Positions 51,801 through 62,059 of a DNA stretch of 64,000 nucleotides are shown here, one piece after another; position 1 is the stretch's first letter, and every line of letters begins with the position of its first letter. The notes beneath the pieces are model-generated. The model saw only the letters and a list, made by a program, of their open reading frames with translations, ran no database searches and had not been told where the DNA came from. A program made the translations under genes and the position numbers. The DNA is taken from positions 372,001 through 436,000 of the forward strand of contig CM034101.1 of NCBI GenBank assembly GCA_019914945.1, given 5' to 3'. Source of the DNA: Typha latifolia. Its lineage: Eukaryota > Streptophyta > Magnoliopsida > Poales > Typhaceae.

Positions 51801-52829
51801 CGGGGAATTATTGATGGGTTCTGGTGTTCTGTTTCAGTTTCTTTGAGTTGAGCTGGGTTTTAATTGTTTGGTTTATTGCTTAATTTGAGATGGGTATTAA
51901 TTGCTTCACTGTTTCTAGCAGAGTTTTAACGCTCGCGATCTCAAAAGTGGTGCCTTGGATTTATTTCTGGTTGGTTTGATGGGATTTATTACTTAAAATT
52001 GGCATTCTTTTCCAGGATTGTGTTTATAGAAACACTTCTTTTCTTTTAAATGCGAGTCCTGGTACTGCTATTGCTTCTTCTTTTCTTCTTGGTTTGGAGT
52101 TCATCTTTCTGAAGCTGAATTCCGCTCGCTGCTTTATCGGATTTCAGAATGGTTAACATTATGTGAGTTAATTCCGTGTGAATTAATTGGGCTACTACCA
52201 TTACTTTGGCATTGTGTGTGCTCTTGTGAAGTAATAATAAAAGTTAGATCTTGCCAATAGAACTTAGAATAGGTCAATCCTTTTGTATTGATGGCAAAAT
52301 TCTTCGTTGCAGGTTACATTCTAGAAGTCGATTCTGCTAATTTTCCCTCAAAAGTTGGTCTCTATTTAAGATTGAGAACCCTTCCTGTACTTAACAGTCT
52401 CTGCTTCCTTCTTTTCAGAAAAAAAAAAAAGAAAAAAAAAATCTGCTAATCATATCATGTTGGAAATTGATGTTCTTTTTCTTTGCTGCGTTCTTAACCC
52501 TTTTCTTTATTTAACCTTACCTGTTGTTCTACAAATGCATCTGGTGTTAATAGCTCTAAATTGGGTATTTGCTCTTTAATTGCTTCAGTCCACTAGTTCC
52601 GGGGAGTTAGCCAGTCATTTTCCTTGCTTGCTATTGTCCTGCTCTCCTTTTGTCTTATTATTAGTTTCCATTGCAGTGAGTTAGTGGTTTGTACCTTCTG
52701 TCTCCCTATTGTTAATTCACTGTAATTAAAGTCTGGGTTATTTTGCAGGGCTCCTTGGCAGAAAAGGCTTCCAGCAGCAGAGATAAATAAAAGAATCATC
52801 CAAACAATTTCCAAAACTAGTTTTCTTCT

Positions 52830-52887
<58 letters not shown>

Positions 52888-53886
52888 CTGAGGTTTTATG
52901 GAGTACTGTAAATGAGAATGTGGAGATAAAAATGTCTATTTGGTAGTGTCAGTACCTTTTTTCTTCAATCTTTTCGTCCTATCATCTTTTTCTTTTATAT
53001 ATATATATAGATATAGATATAGGTATATAGCATTGCTTCCTATTTAATATGCTTGGTGCTTAATTTGCTGCTGTCATTGTACTGAACAAATGAGGCTTTG
53101 AGTTGAATGGTGTGTGCCAGCTAACCCTTCATGTGATTGATTGGCTGGTGATGAGGTAGTCTTCAGCTGTTCTTGTAGTTTCTCTAGTTGTTTTGTAATG
53201 TATTGTTGTCTTGCTGCCTGCCATGTTGGCTTAACTACTACTCTTCCATGCAACTAATCCAGGTCATAGGAATGCGAGATGACAATATATAAAATAATAT
53301 CATAGTCCGGAGGAATTACAGTTTGGTGAACAAAATTATGACAGATGGGAGAGAAGATATGACCGACTTTATATTTAAATATCTCATCTCGACTCTTTTT
53401 TATAAAAAAAGAATCACATCGGACGAGAATAGCTGCCATTTAATCTCTATCAGTTACAAAGAAGCGTGAGAAGTGTGAACATTAATTAAACTGAGAGGCG
53501 TCGATGTCTAATAGGATAAGTAATTCGAACTGCCGGGTTCTTCCTTTGGCTCGTTTTTCTCTTATAAAAATGAGCGATCCTGGTCTTAAAATTTAAGTAG
53601 CATTGTAAGTTTTTATAAAGTTAAGAAACAAATATGAATATATAATTTGACCACTATCCGTCGCCTGTCGGTGCTCACCCACCTAATTCCAAACAGTTCG
53701 TTATTTAAGTCAACTAACGCTCGACCATTCCCTCGTTAAGAAAGGCAAGGCCGAGAAGGCCCAGGACGCAGCTGAAGAAAGATGCAAGGCCGGCCCAATA
53801 CTTTGGGTAGCTCCAGGTGATGGGCCTTAAGGAAAGAGGTTGCTTTCCGGGTTAGCAAAGAGGACATAAAATAAATAAATAAATAG

Positions 53887-53888
<2 letters not shown>
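51801..53888. other. 3' flank of DUF538 and gene-free stretch
   Basis: T-rich sequence follows the stop codon. A good acceptor (TTTTGCAG, ending 52748) is followed by a short GC-richer segment, a TC tract (52831-52885) and an AATG-rich end, which could be a spliced 3' untranslated exon. Close to the next gene are two site II-type motifs, GGCCCA (near 53793) and TGGGCC (near 53821), often found before housekeeping genes. Confidence 0.45.
52831..52885. repeat. (CT)n microsatellite, about 27 units
   Basis: Perfect CT run. Confidence 0.95.

Positions 53889-53923
<35 letters not shown>
53889..53923. repeat. (GA)n tract in the probable leader of the J-domain gene
   Basis: About 17 GA units ending 108 bases before the chosen ATG. 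Confidence 0.9.
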
Positions 53924-53925
<2 letters not shown>

Positions 53926-54031
53926 GTCTTTCTTTGTACGCTTTCTCCGGAAAGAATCCACTCGTAACTGGACCCTCCCTCCGCTTTTTAAACGTCTTCG
54001 CCCTTTCGTCGTAGTCGCCTTTCCCTTTCCC

Positions 54032-55867
54032 ATGGAGTGCAACAGGGATGACGCCGAGAAAGCCCGAGACCTCGCCGAGGAGAAGTATAAGGCCGGCGAC
54101 CTCGACGGCGCGATAAGGTTGGCTCTCAAGGCCAAAACCTTATTCCCTGCCATCTCTGGCCTTTCCCAAATGCTCGCCGCCTTCTACGTCCATCTCATGC
54201 ACAGGGAGTCCCTTCTCGCCGGAGAAGTCGACTGGTATGCGATTCTCGGCGCCGAATCCGGTGCCAGCGTCGACACCGTGAGGAGGAAGTTTAGGAGCAT
54301 GTGCTTGCTTACTCACCCGGATAAGAACAAGTCTGCCGCAAGTGAGGAGGCGTTTAAGCTTGTGAACGAGGCGTGGAGCGTGCTCTCGGAGGAGTTCAGT
54401 TATTGTCCGCGACCTGTTCGATTTAATGTCCAAGTGAAACAGCCATCTTGGTTTTCTTCAGATGATGCTCCGATTAAGAAGGAGAGCACAAGGGGTCAGA
54501 ATGATTCTACTTCAAGATCTTCAACATATGGCTCTGGTGGTGGTAGTAGTAGCAGGAGTAATAGTGATAGTTCTTTTACCTCATCGAATGCTAGCTACGG
54601 TTTTACTCCTAAGGAATCGAGTACTAGATCAGATGCTCAATCTGGCAATACTGAAAGAGCGAATCCGAAGGAGAGCGCGAATTCTCCAACTGATGGCGCT
54701 GATTGTTCTCGCAAGGAATCGGATACTAAGCCAAATGCCCAATCCAGTGATGACGTTTCATCTAAACAGCCAAACAGCGGCTCCAATCAGCAGAACCCAA
54801 ATACGAAATCTGAAGCAAGTTCAAAGAATTCTCGCCGTAACTCTGATCCTCCTCCAGAATCTAGTGCTAAATCGGATACTAAATCTGCCGACAAGGTCTC
54901 GTCGCAGCAACGAAATGGTGGCTCAACTCCAAAGGCAACGAAGCGTAGTCCTCAGGGCTCTTGTGACTCTTCTACTACTCAGTGTGGAGCTAATCAAGGA
55001 AATGGCTCCGGTTGTTCTCGCAAGGAATCGGATACTAAGTCAAATGCCCAATCTAGTGATGATCACGTTTCACCTAAACAACCAAATAGCTGCTCGAATC
55101 AGGAAAACCAAGATATCAAATATGAAGCAAGTTCAAAGAATTCTCACCATAATTCTGGTGGTCCTCCAGAATCTAGTGCTAAATCAGATGCTACATTTGA
55201 CAATAATGTCTCGTCGCAAAAACCAAGTAGTGGCTCGACTCCGAAGGCAAGCACGAGTAATCCTCAGGGCTCTAGTTTCCCTTCTACTACCCAATCTGGA
55301 GCTAATCAGAGGCTTTCACCTGGAAGAAACGGCCAGAGCAAGAAGCGTTCGACTGCTGCTCATTCGAATTCTGGTTTCCCGCGAGCCAAATGGGTTGCTA
55401 AGTCAGATAGTGGACAAGTTAATTCTGGTTCTGCACCCCAATCTAGTGCTACTTCTCGTCCTCAACCTGAATCTGGTCAAAAATCAGAGGCTAAAGAGTC
55501 TGGTCCTGAACCCAGTTCATCACCACAACCCAAGTTGGTGTGCCCAAAATGTGACAAAGAGTGCTTGTGGGTTGATCCTTGTCGCTTGGCTATTAGATGC
55601 GAGCATTGCAACATATTGGCATTGAGGCAAGTTGATAATGGTGTCTTTGGCATACTGATAGGAGATGGCACCATCGATATAGTTGGTGGTAGCAATGTGA
55701 CGATTAATATCGCCAAAGTGGATGACGTCGAAGTTGAGGGGGAGGCCAATGTGTACATTAATCGATGCGATGGCGTCAACGTCAAGGGATGCAGAAGCGT
55801 TCGACTCAACCGCTGTGATAACTTCAACATTAATAGGCGTAGGAATGGGAAGGGCAGCTTCTCCTGA
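54032..55867 (+). CDS. J-domain (DnaJ/HSP40 type C) protein with duplicated Ser-rich linker
   Basis: A single exon of 611 residues. I chose the ATG at 54032 (MECNRDDAEKARDLAEEKYK) because plant relatives begin MECN; the frame is open 36 codons further upstream but that part is leader. Residues about 1-60 are the conserved helical N-terminus, and 67-130 the J domain (DWYAILGAES, HPDKNK with the HPD motif that stimulates Hsp70 ATPase, and AFKLVNEAWSVLSEE). Residues about 150-500 are a Ser/Asn/Lys-rich disordered linker containing a 103-residue tandem duplication. The C-terminus has CPKCDKEC and CEHCN, which look like a small zinc-binding pair, then repeats of INRCDGVNVKGCRSVRLNRC type. It is likely a co-chaperone in nucleus or cytosol, without a signal peptide. 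The Hsp70 partner is unknown. Confidence 0.93.
   Translation: MECNRDDAEKARDLAEEKYKAGDLDGAIRLALKAKTLFPAISGLSQMLAAFYVHLMHRESLLAGEVDWYAILGAESGASVDTVRRKFRSMCLLTHPDKNKSAASEEAFKLVNEAWSVLSEEFSYCPRPVRFNVQVKQPSWFSSDDAPIKKESTRGQNDSTSRSSTYGSGGGSSSRSNSDSSFTSSNASYGFTPKESSTRSDAQSGNTERANPKESANSPTDGADCSRKESDTKPNAQSSDDVSSKQPNSGSNQQNPNTKSEASSKNSRRNSDPPPESSAKSDTKSADKVSSQQRNGGSTPKATKRSPQGSCDSSTTQCGANQGNGSGCSRKESDTKSNAQSSDDHVSPKQPNSCSNQENQDIKYEASSKNSHHNSGGPPESSAKSDATFDNNVSSQKPSSGSTPKASTSNPQGSSFPSTTQSGANQRLSPGRNGQSKKRSTAAHSNSGFPRAKWVAKSDSGQVNSGSAPQSSATSRPQPESGQKSEAKESGPEPSSSPQPKLVCPKCDKECLWVDPCRLAIRCEHCNILALRQVDNGVFGILIGDGTIDIVGGSNVTINIAKVDDVEVEGEANVYINRCDGVNVKGCRSVRLNRCDNFNINRRRNGKGSFS
54704..55320 (+). repeat. 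309-base tandem duplication inside the J-domain gene
   Basis: Two copies (54704-55012 and 55013 to about 55320) each encode CSRKESDTK.NAQSSDD ... SKQPNS ... EASSKNS ... PPESSAKSD ... STPKA ... PQGS ... ANQ. The period is 309 bases (103 codons), so the frame is kept. The copies differ at many sites, including a one-codon insertion and compensating loss, so the event is not recent. Confidence 0.9.
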
Positions 55868-56501
55868 GAAGATGCAAACTGCTATCTCGTATTTCTGAAT
55901 AAGGTCGTAACAGCTTTCAGGCCCCTTATCTTTTAAGATATATGCAATTACTTTAACCGTGCTGGATTGAGTATTTGGGGTTGAAAAATTCGGTGTCGTT
56001 GTCTTTTCAATTAGTAAGAGATGGGGATACGCGTACATGTTACTTCCAACACGTGAAGATTTCTCATTTTTCTCTCAGTAATCTCCATTGCCGTTGTGTT
56101 CATACAGATAACTCTACAGAAAAAAACAAAAAAACCTTGCTGGTAAATGGTAATAGATATCTTCTACTCGAGACTGAAAACTCCGATATAGCAAAGCTCA
56201 TTAAAGTCTAATCCAATTTCCAGTAAGCCTCATATAAGGGTAGAAGACGGTCATACAAATAAGTAAACAGCATAACATAAGTAGTACTTGAATAGAAGGA
56301 TTACTTGAGTTAAAACTACATTAGAAGAACTGTACTTATATATAAGTGTAGTCCTAAGGAGACAACAGTCTACCGACACAAATCTCTGTGAAACATATAC
56401 AGTAACTGGAAAAAAACATTCAAAAAGAACTGAACAAAAGCACGCATGCATCTGCCGTGACGTCTATATGAACTCAGGCCCTTGCTGAAAGAACTCAACG
56501 T
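55868..56501. other. Convergent 3' flanks of the J-domain and PI31-like genes
   Basis: The two genes face each other with about 630 bases between stops. The stretch is AT-rich and should hold both 3' untranslated regions. The copy of the PI31 last-exon end (56461-56498) lies here. Confidence 0.6.
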
Positions 56502-56536
56502 CTATATAAAATCAGGCCCTTGCCGAAAGAACTCAA
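56461..56536. repeat. 38-base tandem duplication spanning the PI31-like stop codon
   Basis: CGTCTATATGAACTCAGGCC... (56461-56498) is repeated with four differences at 56499-56536. On the minus strand the inner copy encodes EFFRQGPDFI and the stop; the outer copy, now in the 3' untranslated region, would read EFFQQGPEFI and a stop. Confidence 0.9.
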
Positions 56537-59500
56537 GGTCTGGATGAGTATTATCTCCTGGTCGCCTTTGACGCCTGCTCAGAATGTTCCATATAAAAAA
56601 ATGAATCAGAGACTTGTAGCAAAGTTGTATCAAACATACAGGAACAAAAACTAGAAGAGAGGAAATTTAAACTATATATTAGAAGCAAGTTCAAAATGCA
56701 AATACAGGTATTACAATGTGGGTTTATGGAGGGCAGATGCACTCTGCATTAAGCACATACAGAAAGCAAAAAAAAATGGAGAATTTAAACAGTCAAACAT
56801 TGTACTAGGCTGTTATAGTCTCTCTTTTACTTGCTAAAAAGACCAACAGGTTTTGTAACACTGTGAGGCTAAAGTAGTTTTGTGTACCTGACAAAACGAG
56901 AAGGCTCAAAGCCTGGAACATCAGGAGGACCAATAGGATCAAAACGTGCACCAGGCGGCAGACCCCTGTATCAATTTACATGCATTAGTAGTTCAATAAA
57001 ATCAACTTAGTAGATGAGGGTAAAAAATGAGCAGCTCTACTAGCTCTACGCTCTTGATAATAGAGAGACAATGTTTACTGACGGGAGTCCACCAAGAGTA
57101 TCAGGGCGTTCGCCGGGAGGAAAGAAGCGTGGATCATTTGGCCCTGTTTCATGATAGTAAGTTCAAACATCAACATATAATTATAAATATGTCCAAATAA
57201 CTTTAAGAAAATTTAAATAACTACCAACAAGCATGCTGCCACCACTTCCAGTGCCCCTGAAAAGAACGTGAAACAATAATAAGATATCCATCAAATTGAC
57301 TTGCAGTAGATGAACTAGAATAGAGGTGGCAGCATCAGAGACAGACCTATGAGGGAAAAAGCCAGCAGGAGGTCCGGGGTAGACATCATTGTAGTCAATT
57401 GGTGAAATTGGAGGATAAACGAGTCTACAGATAAAAGATGACAAGCCATATGAATACAGATTACAGAAGTCAATAGTTTTTCCAAAGGAATCAAATAAGG
57501 GCTAACACTAACTAAAATGTAGAAAAGGAGTATTAGAATCCTAGCATCCAAATGTATAAAGTAGATAAGATATGAATATTATTTAAATAGGTGAAGGGCT
57601 GAGTTGTTAGCAGGTGAAATGTGGTAAAAGCCTCCTATGCGTCAAAACAGAAGAATGAAGATATCCTCATTACTCGGCCATATATTAACCTTGGAAGTTG
57701 GGGAGACATCCAACTGAACTTAAGCAATAAGGACATAAGGATATGACACATGAAAACTGGACAAAAGCATTAAACAACAAAGTTAGAAACAGCAATAGTG
57801 AAAGAATAGATTAAATAACTATAGACGAATGTCGAGAGTCAAGAAAGGATTCATGTCAACTATAGAAGGACATAACTGCACAAGGATATGACACATAAAA
57901 ACTGGACAAAAGCAGTCAACAAGAAAGTGAGAAACAACAATAGTGAAGGAGTAGATTAAAAAAAACTATAGATGAACATTGAGACTCGAGAAAAATTCAT
58001 GTAGGATATATAGCTTGTGAAAGTCAAGATCTCAGGCTCACTGTTGCTTTAATAAAGAAAGATAAAAGCCATGAAAACAGAATAGAACATTAGACTTCCA
58101 TTATCTCAGGGAAAAAAGAAATAAACACCAATAACCCCAAAAGGCATCATTCTACGCCCAAAACCAAGCGCACTCATTGCCAACCTCCTATTTTAGCATA
58201 CGGCATTAATTGCCTTGTCAAGGCACCGTATTTTTTTTTATCTAGGAGACCAAACTAAATTGTTAATAATTTCTTATAATGCACCAAGCACCATGAAAAG
58301 ATTTCAGGAGATAAGAAGTAACCCCAGGGAGAAATATAATGGGGTATTCGATTCAAAGATTGCAAAAGCTGCAACTAGGCAAAGCCACAGATCAGGCACA
58401 AGCAAGCTAAAGGAGATAATCATAGCCCTCCTTCATAAAGAAAGTTAATAGAGAATTGAACTAGAATAGTAATTCCTAATATCAACCAAATTACGGGCTG
58501 AGATATGCCCCAAAGAATCTGACAACAAATACCTTATATAACTTCAAAGCTCTAGCTGATTAGTCATACTAAGAAAAATGCAAACACCAACACACGTACC
58601 GTGAAGGTTGAGGTTGATGCTCGACTGGAATTCCCACAACAGGTTCAGCAGTGCTCACTCTAGGCACTTCATAACTGCAAAGGAGCATAAATTAAAAGGT
58701 ATAACAACCTTGCAATGTAGCTTACAAAATGATTATGAATTTTCGTATAAATGTAGTAGAACCAAATACAACCACAAATCCCGTAGTTCAATGGAACATT
58801 TAAACTGAAACCATAAAAAAGGAGAAATCGACCAGAAACTTCAACAGCATTAAATGATGGAGCATGTGAATTTGTCAGTATATGGACTGTTTTCCTCTTA
58901 TCCAGACTTTTTAAACAAAATTGTAGTATTATTACTAGTTACTACAATAGCCTACATGTAGTAGAAGCATATTAAAATTCAGCTATTATTTAAGGCAGCA
59001 CCATGTTGAAGGTACTTGAAAGTAAACAAATTCCCCTTTAACAAAATAATTTGCAGAAATCTGCTCTACTTGGCTAAAAGGAGAAGAAAAAACATTGTTT
59101 GTTACGAGCTTGTCAATCAGGACCAAGTTTTTTTTAAGGACAAACTCTAGTCAAGCATGATAAACAATACGCAATCATAATATTGTCAGTAACAATAAAA
59201 TACTGCTAAGGTTTCTAAATCAAAAAGAGGAAATCAAAATTAGAATTCAACAGACCCCCGTGTTGATGAAGTGCTCTCAACCTTGCGCTCCAATTTATCC
59301 AAAACACCAGAGTTCAAACTATGGACTAGTCCCTTTAAATTCTTGTACATATTTCCATAATTTCTCGGCTGATCACCATCATCCGGCAAGTAATCCTTCA
59401 CACTGCAACCCATTAGCAGCCGCAGTAAACTTGCTAATCATAACAAACAAACAAAAAAGATCTCTTACAAGAAATCAAAAGAAGCCCATACTTAATTTGG

Positions 59501-59918
59501 AGATGAAAGGGTTCCTTCAGCTCTCCTTCCAGATCCAGCACATCGACCTCAAGCATATCCCCAATCACGAGGCAGTTGACCATGACTCTCTTTTTCACGC
59601 CCTTATCATCCTTGTAATACACGAAACCGTATCTATCTTCCATCTCGTTCCACCCATCGACGCTAACTTCCTCCTCGCCTAAATTACAACAAATTTGGCC
59701 ATAAGACTAGCAAATTTCGAAGAGGTAAAGGGATTAGGAAGGCAAGACTACGAACCAATTTGGGAGTTGTCGGAGAAGGCGTTGCGTCCGGTGGCGACGA
59801 GGGAGTATCCGGCGGGGAGGAAGGAGGAGTGAACGGCGAAGGCGATCTTGTCGTGAGGTTTTCGGAAGGAAGGGCGCGAAGCCCTAATGACTGCTGTTAC
59901 CGAGTTCTCGGTGGCCAT
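56502..59918 (-). CDS. PI31-like probable proteasome inhibitor
   Basis: Nine exons: 59918-59756, 59678-59492, 59402-59256, 58674-58600, 57424-57347, 57256-57225, 57143-57083, 56965-56888 and 56574-56502, giving 297 residues with all phases consistent. The N-terminal half is the PI31 N-domain (ASRPSFRKPHDKIAFAVHSS, GWNEMEDRYGFVYYKD, PFHLQINVKDYLPDDGDQ). The C-terminal half is Pro/Gly-rich (PPISPIDYNDVYPGPPAGFF, NDPRFFPPGERPDTLGGLPG, ARFDPIGPPDVPGFEPSRFV, HPDLEFF), as in PI31/PSMF1 proteins including Arabidopsis At3g53970. Members bind the 20S core particle and inhibit or help assemble proteasomes, in cytosol and nucleus. The small exons of the C-terminal half follow the Pro-rich repeats. A 38-base duplication copies the codons around the stop. 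Confidence 0.93.
57730..58010. repeat. Two-copy tandem repeat (about 145-base period) in intron 4 of the PI31-like gene
   Basis: AAGGATATGACACATGAAAA at 57737 recurs at 57882 with one change. The copies continue through ACTGGACAAAAGCA, AGAAACARCAATAGTGAA and AACTATAGA to a TTCATGT segment, with small gaps. Confidence 0.85.
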
Positions 59919-61639
59919 CGCTCGATCTAAGATCGCTGCCCGAGGGTTTGGAATGGACTCTTCCCTTCAATTTCTCTATTTTCGTGGATACCTTCTCGAA
60001 TTGACGGCCGCTCTGCTACTTCGCGAAAGGCGGTTTGCTACGTCTCGCGGGCTCCCGTGTTAATACTAGTTATATAAGCCAATAAAAATGGGATTCAGTA
60101 ATTTTATTTAAATTTATCAAATTAAACCCGACCCATTTAATAAATACCGAACTAAATGGATTCGGATCGGTTTATCCAAATGTGTAATCGGATCCCTATC
60201 AGCGAGATTTAAGGCCGAGATGGATGCTTGGAAAGCAAACCATGGGCTCACTTGGAAAGATGGGCGGGCCCTTACCCTGCTGTGTCTCCTCTTAATAACA
60301 AGATAAGAATGTTCATAGTCTTGCACTTGCACTGAGAGATACTACAATAAAGTCTGGCCCATAATTCTTCAGAATATTGTGGGTGTGGGCCCCCTGCAAA
60401 TTAATTAAAGGACCCCACTAATCATGCATTTCAAATGATAAAAAATGTTGATCGAGTTGGCTGGATTATGGCAGTCGGCACACACAAATATTGAGCTTAA
60501 GATCAAAGTCTACTCAAGCTTAATATTGGGATCTTATAGTATCCAGCTCTATTTCAACTTGTTGCCATCTCATCTATAGCTTTTCCTGAGCGTGATATGG
60601 CCACTTCGCTTGTGGATTAGTAATTGGCATCGCAAGTAGTTATTGCGAATGTATGGGCTTGGAGATTTTGGGTGTGAGCCATCAACAATTAATGCCAGTG
60701 ATTCCAGTGACTTTAATGTCTCTATTCAATAAAACACGCACATCAGTTCCAAAACCCAAGTGGCTTATTTTGAAATACCCAACTCACCACCCATTGGCCA
60801 TCGCTCAAACATAATAGCAAATGGCACGTCTAATTGATACGAACTCAATCATTTGGCATCACAAGAAAGCCATCTCCAGCTATGCATGCATTGCAGACAC
60901 ATAACTTGAAGTGACATGACTTTCTTCTTGGTATTTATGCAAATAACCTCCTAGATTTTAGACATATTATAGAAAACCTCCTTCTGTTAAAAGTTATATT
61001 TGTAAGGAACCACCTCCGTATGAATATTATGAAAGTATTCTTTTGGTAAAAAAAAAAATTATAGAAAATTATTATTTATAGGGTAGTTAGAGATGATAGT
61101 TTTGCATGAAAGAAAAGGACTTGTGTAAATATGCAAAACCAGGTGGTTATTTGCAAAATATCCTCTCCTTTTCAGTTCTTCTGAGGTGGGGTCAGATCAA
61201 GTTCTGGTCCCAACCAGATGTGATAAAATTGGCCATAAAGTAAGTGTGACAAAGATTCGGCACACGTATGGGCATTTGCGACTCATCCCATGCCTCTAGG
61301 TCTAAGCGGGCCCATTACAAATAAACACGATGAGTTTAATTGGGACCTTCTCCAGCCAGGTATGAGAGAGGCCAACAATAGGGATCTCTCCATTCGAGAT
61401 GTCTAAACTTCTTAAATGCCGCATCTCTTTCATAGAAGAAATTCTCGATATCATGCGAAAAGAAGGACAAAGTAATGAGAAATATTTACATAAACTTCAC
61501 ATTCATCTCTAATTCGATTTCTTCTTCTTCTTCTTCTTCTTCTTCTTCTTCTCTCATAAAAGCGGGAATTCTGTACAATCTCTCTGACTTGGATTAAGTA
61601 TTGATACAGAGCAACAGTGAGAAGAGAGTTACATAAGTT
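59919..61639. other. Gene-free stretch upstream of the PI31-like gene
   Basis: The part next to the gene is the PI31 promoter, with a TTATATAAG-like box near 60069. GGGCCC/TGGGCC motifs occur around 60245-60395. Toward the right end is a TTC repeat (61518-61552), in the 3' flank of the small membrane protein gene. Confidence 0.5.
61518..61552. repeat. (TTC)n trinucleotide repeat
   Basis: About 11 units. Confidence 0.95.
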
Positions 61640-61960
61640 TCACGACTTGTATTCTTCTGATCTTTGCCTAGTAACACGAATGTAGCAGAAAACTGTTGCG
61701 AGGATAGCCGTGACAAGTCCACCAACGATCACTTCAGCCCCGGCGATCGACTTGTCAAAGACATGAGGTCTTTGATGAAGTTTATTCTCCGTTGACGCAG
61801 CAAGTGCTGGCCCGGCTCCTACCGGAGGCAAGCCGGAGGAAGGCGAATTAGCCACGATAAGCTCAGCTTTGACCGGAAACTTTCGAGCTAGAGCTAGAGT
61901 CATCAGGAGATAACAAACTATGAAAAGAAAGAAGACAACACGAACCATAGAGCGTGACAT
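61640..61960 (-). CDS. Small membrane protein of unknown function
   Basis: A single exon encoding 106 residues from the ATG at 61960 (MSRSMVRVVFFLFIVCYLL); an in-frame ATG at 62023 is possible but would put a hydrophilic extension before the signal sequence. There is a signal peptide or signal anchor (about 6-25, ending ALARKFP), a Pro/Ala/Gly-rich middle, then DKSIAGAEVIVGG followed by a membrane span (VGGLVTAILATVFCYI) and a short basic tail RVTRQR. This fits a type I single-span plasma-membrane protein with a small extracellular part. Proteins with a DKSVAGAEVILGGL-like juxtamembrane motif occur in plant genomes, as far as I recall, without known function. A TATA box lies 85 bases upstream, which supports the gene. 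Confidence 0.7.
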   Translation of the reverse strand: MSRSMVRVVFFLFIVCYLLMTLALARKFPVKAELIVANSPSSGLPPVGAGPALAASTENKLHQRPHVFDKSIAGAEVIVGGLVTAILATVFCYIRVTRQRSEEYKS

Positions 61961-62044
61961 CAAAATCTGAGAGAGATTAGAGAGTGCCTCCAAATGATTG
62001 GAACTTTTGAATAGATAGTACAAGATATAGGAAGCTAAGTAGCC

Positions 62045-62052
62045 TTTATATA
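62045..62052 (-). promoter_or_regulatory. TATA box of the small membrane protein gene
   Basis: TATATAAA on the minus strand, 85 bases before the chosen ATG. Confidence 0.65.
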
Positions 62053-62059
62053 AGGATGA

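Noticed and set aside
54462..55625. 387-codon frame in a second plus frame of the J-domain gene
   Set aside because: Its Leu/Arg/Ile-rich composition is a by-product of the Ser/Asn-rich linker read out of frame; the other frame has a J domain and a conserved C-terminus.
55477..56038. Minus-strand frames opposite the end of the J-domain gene
   Set aside because: Antisense shadows of the repetitive C-terminal coding sequence.
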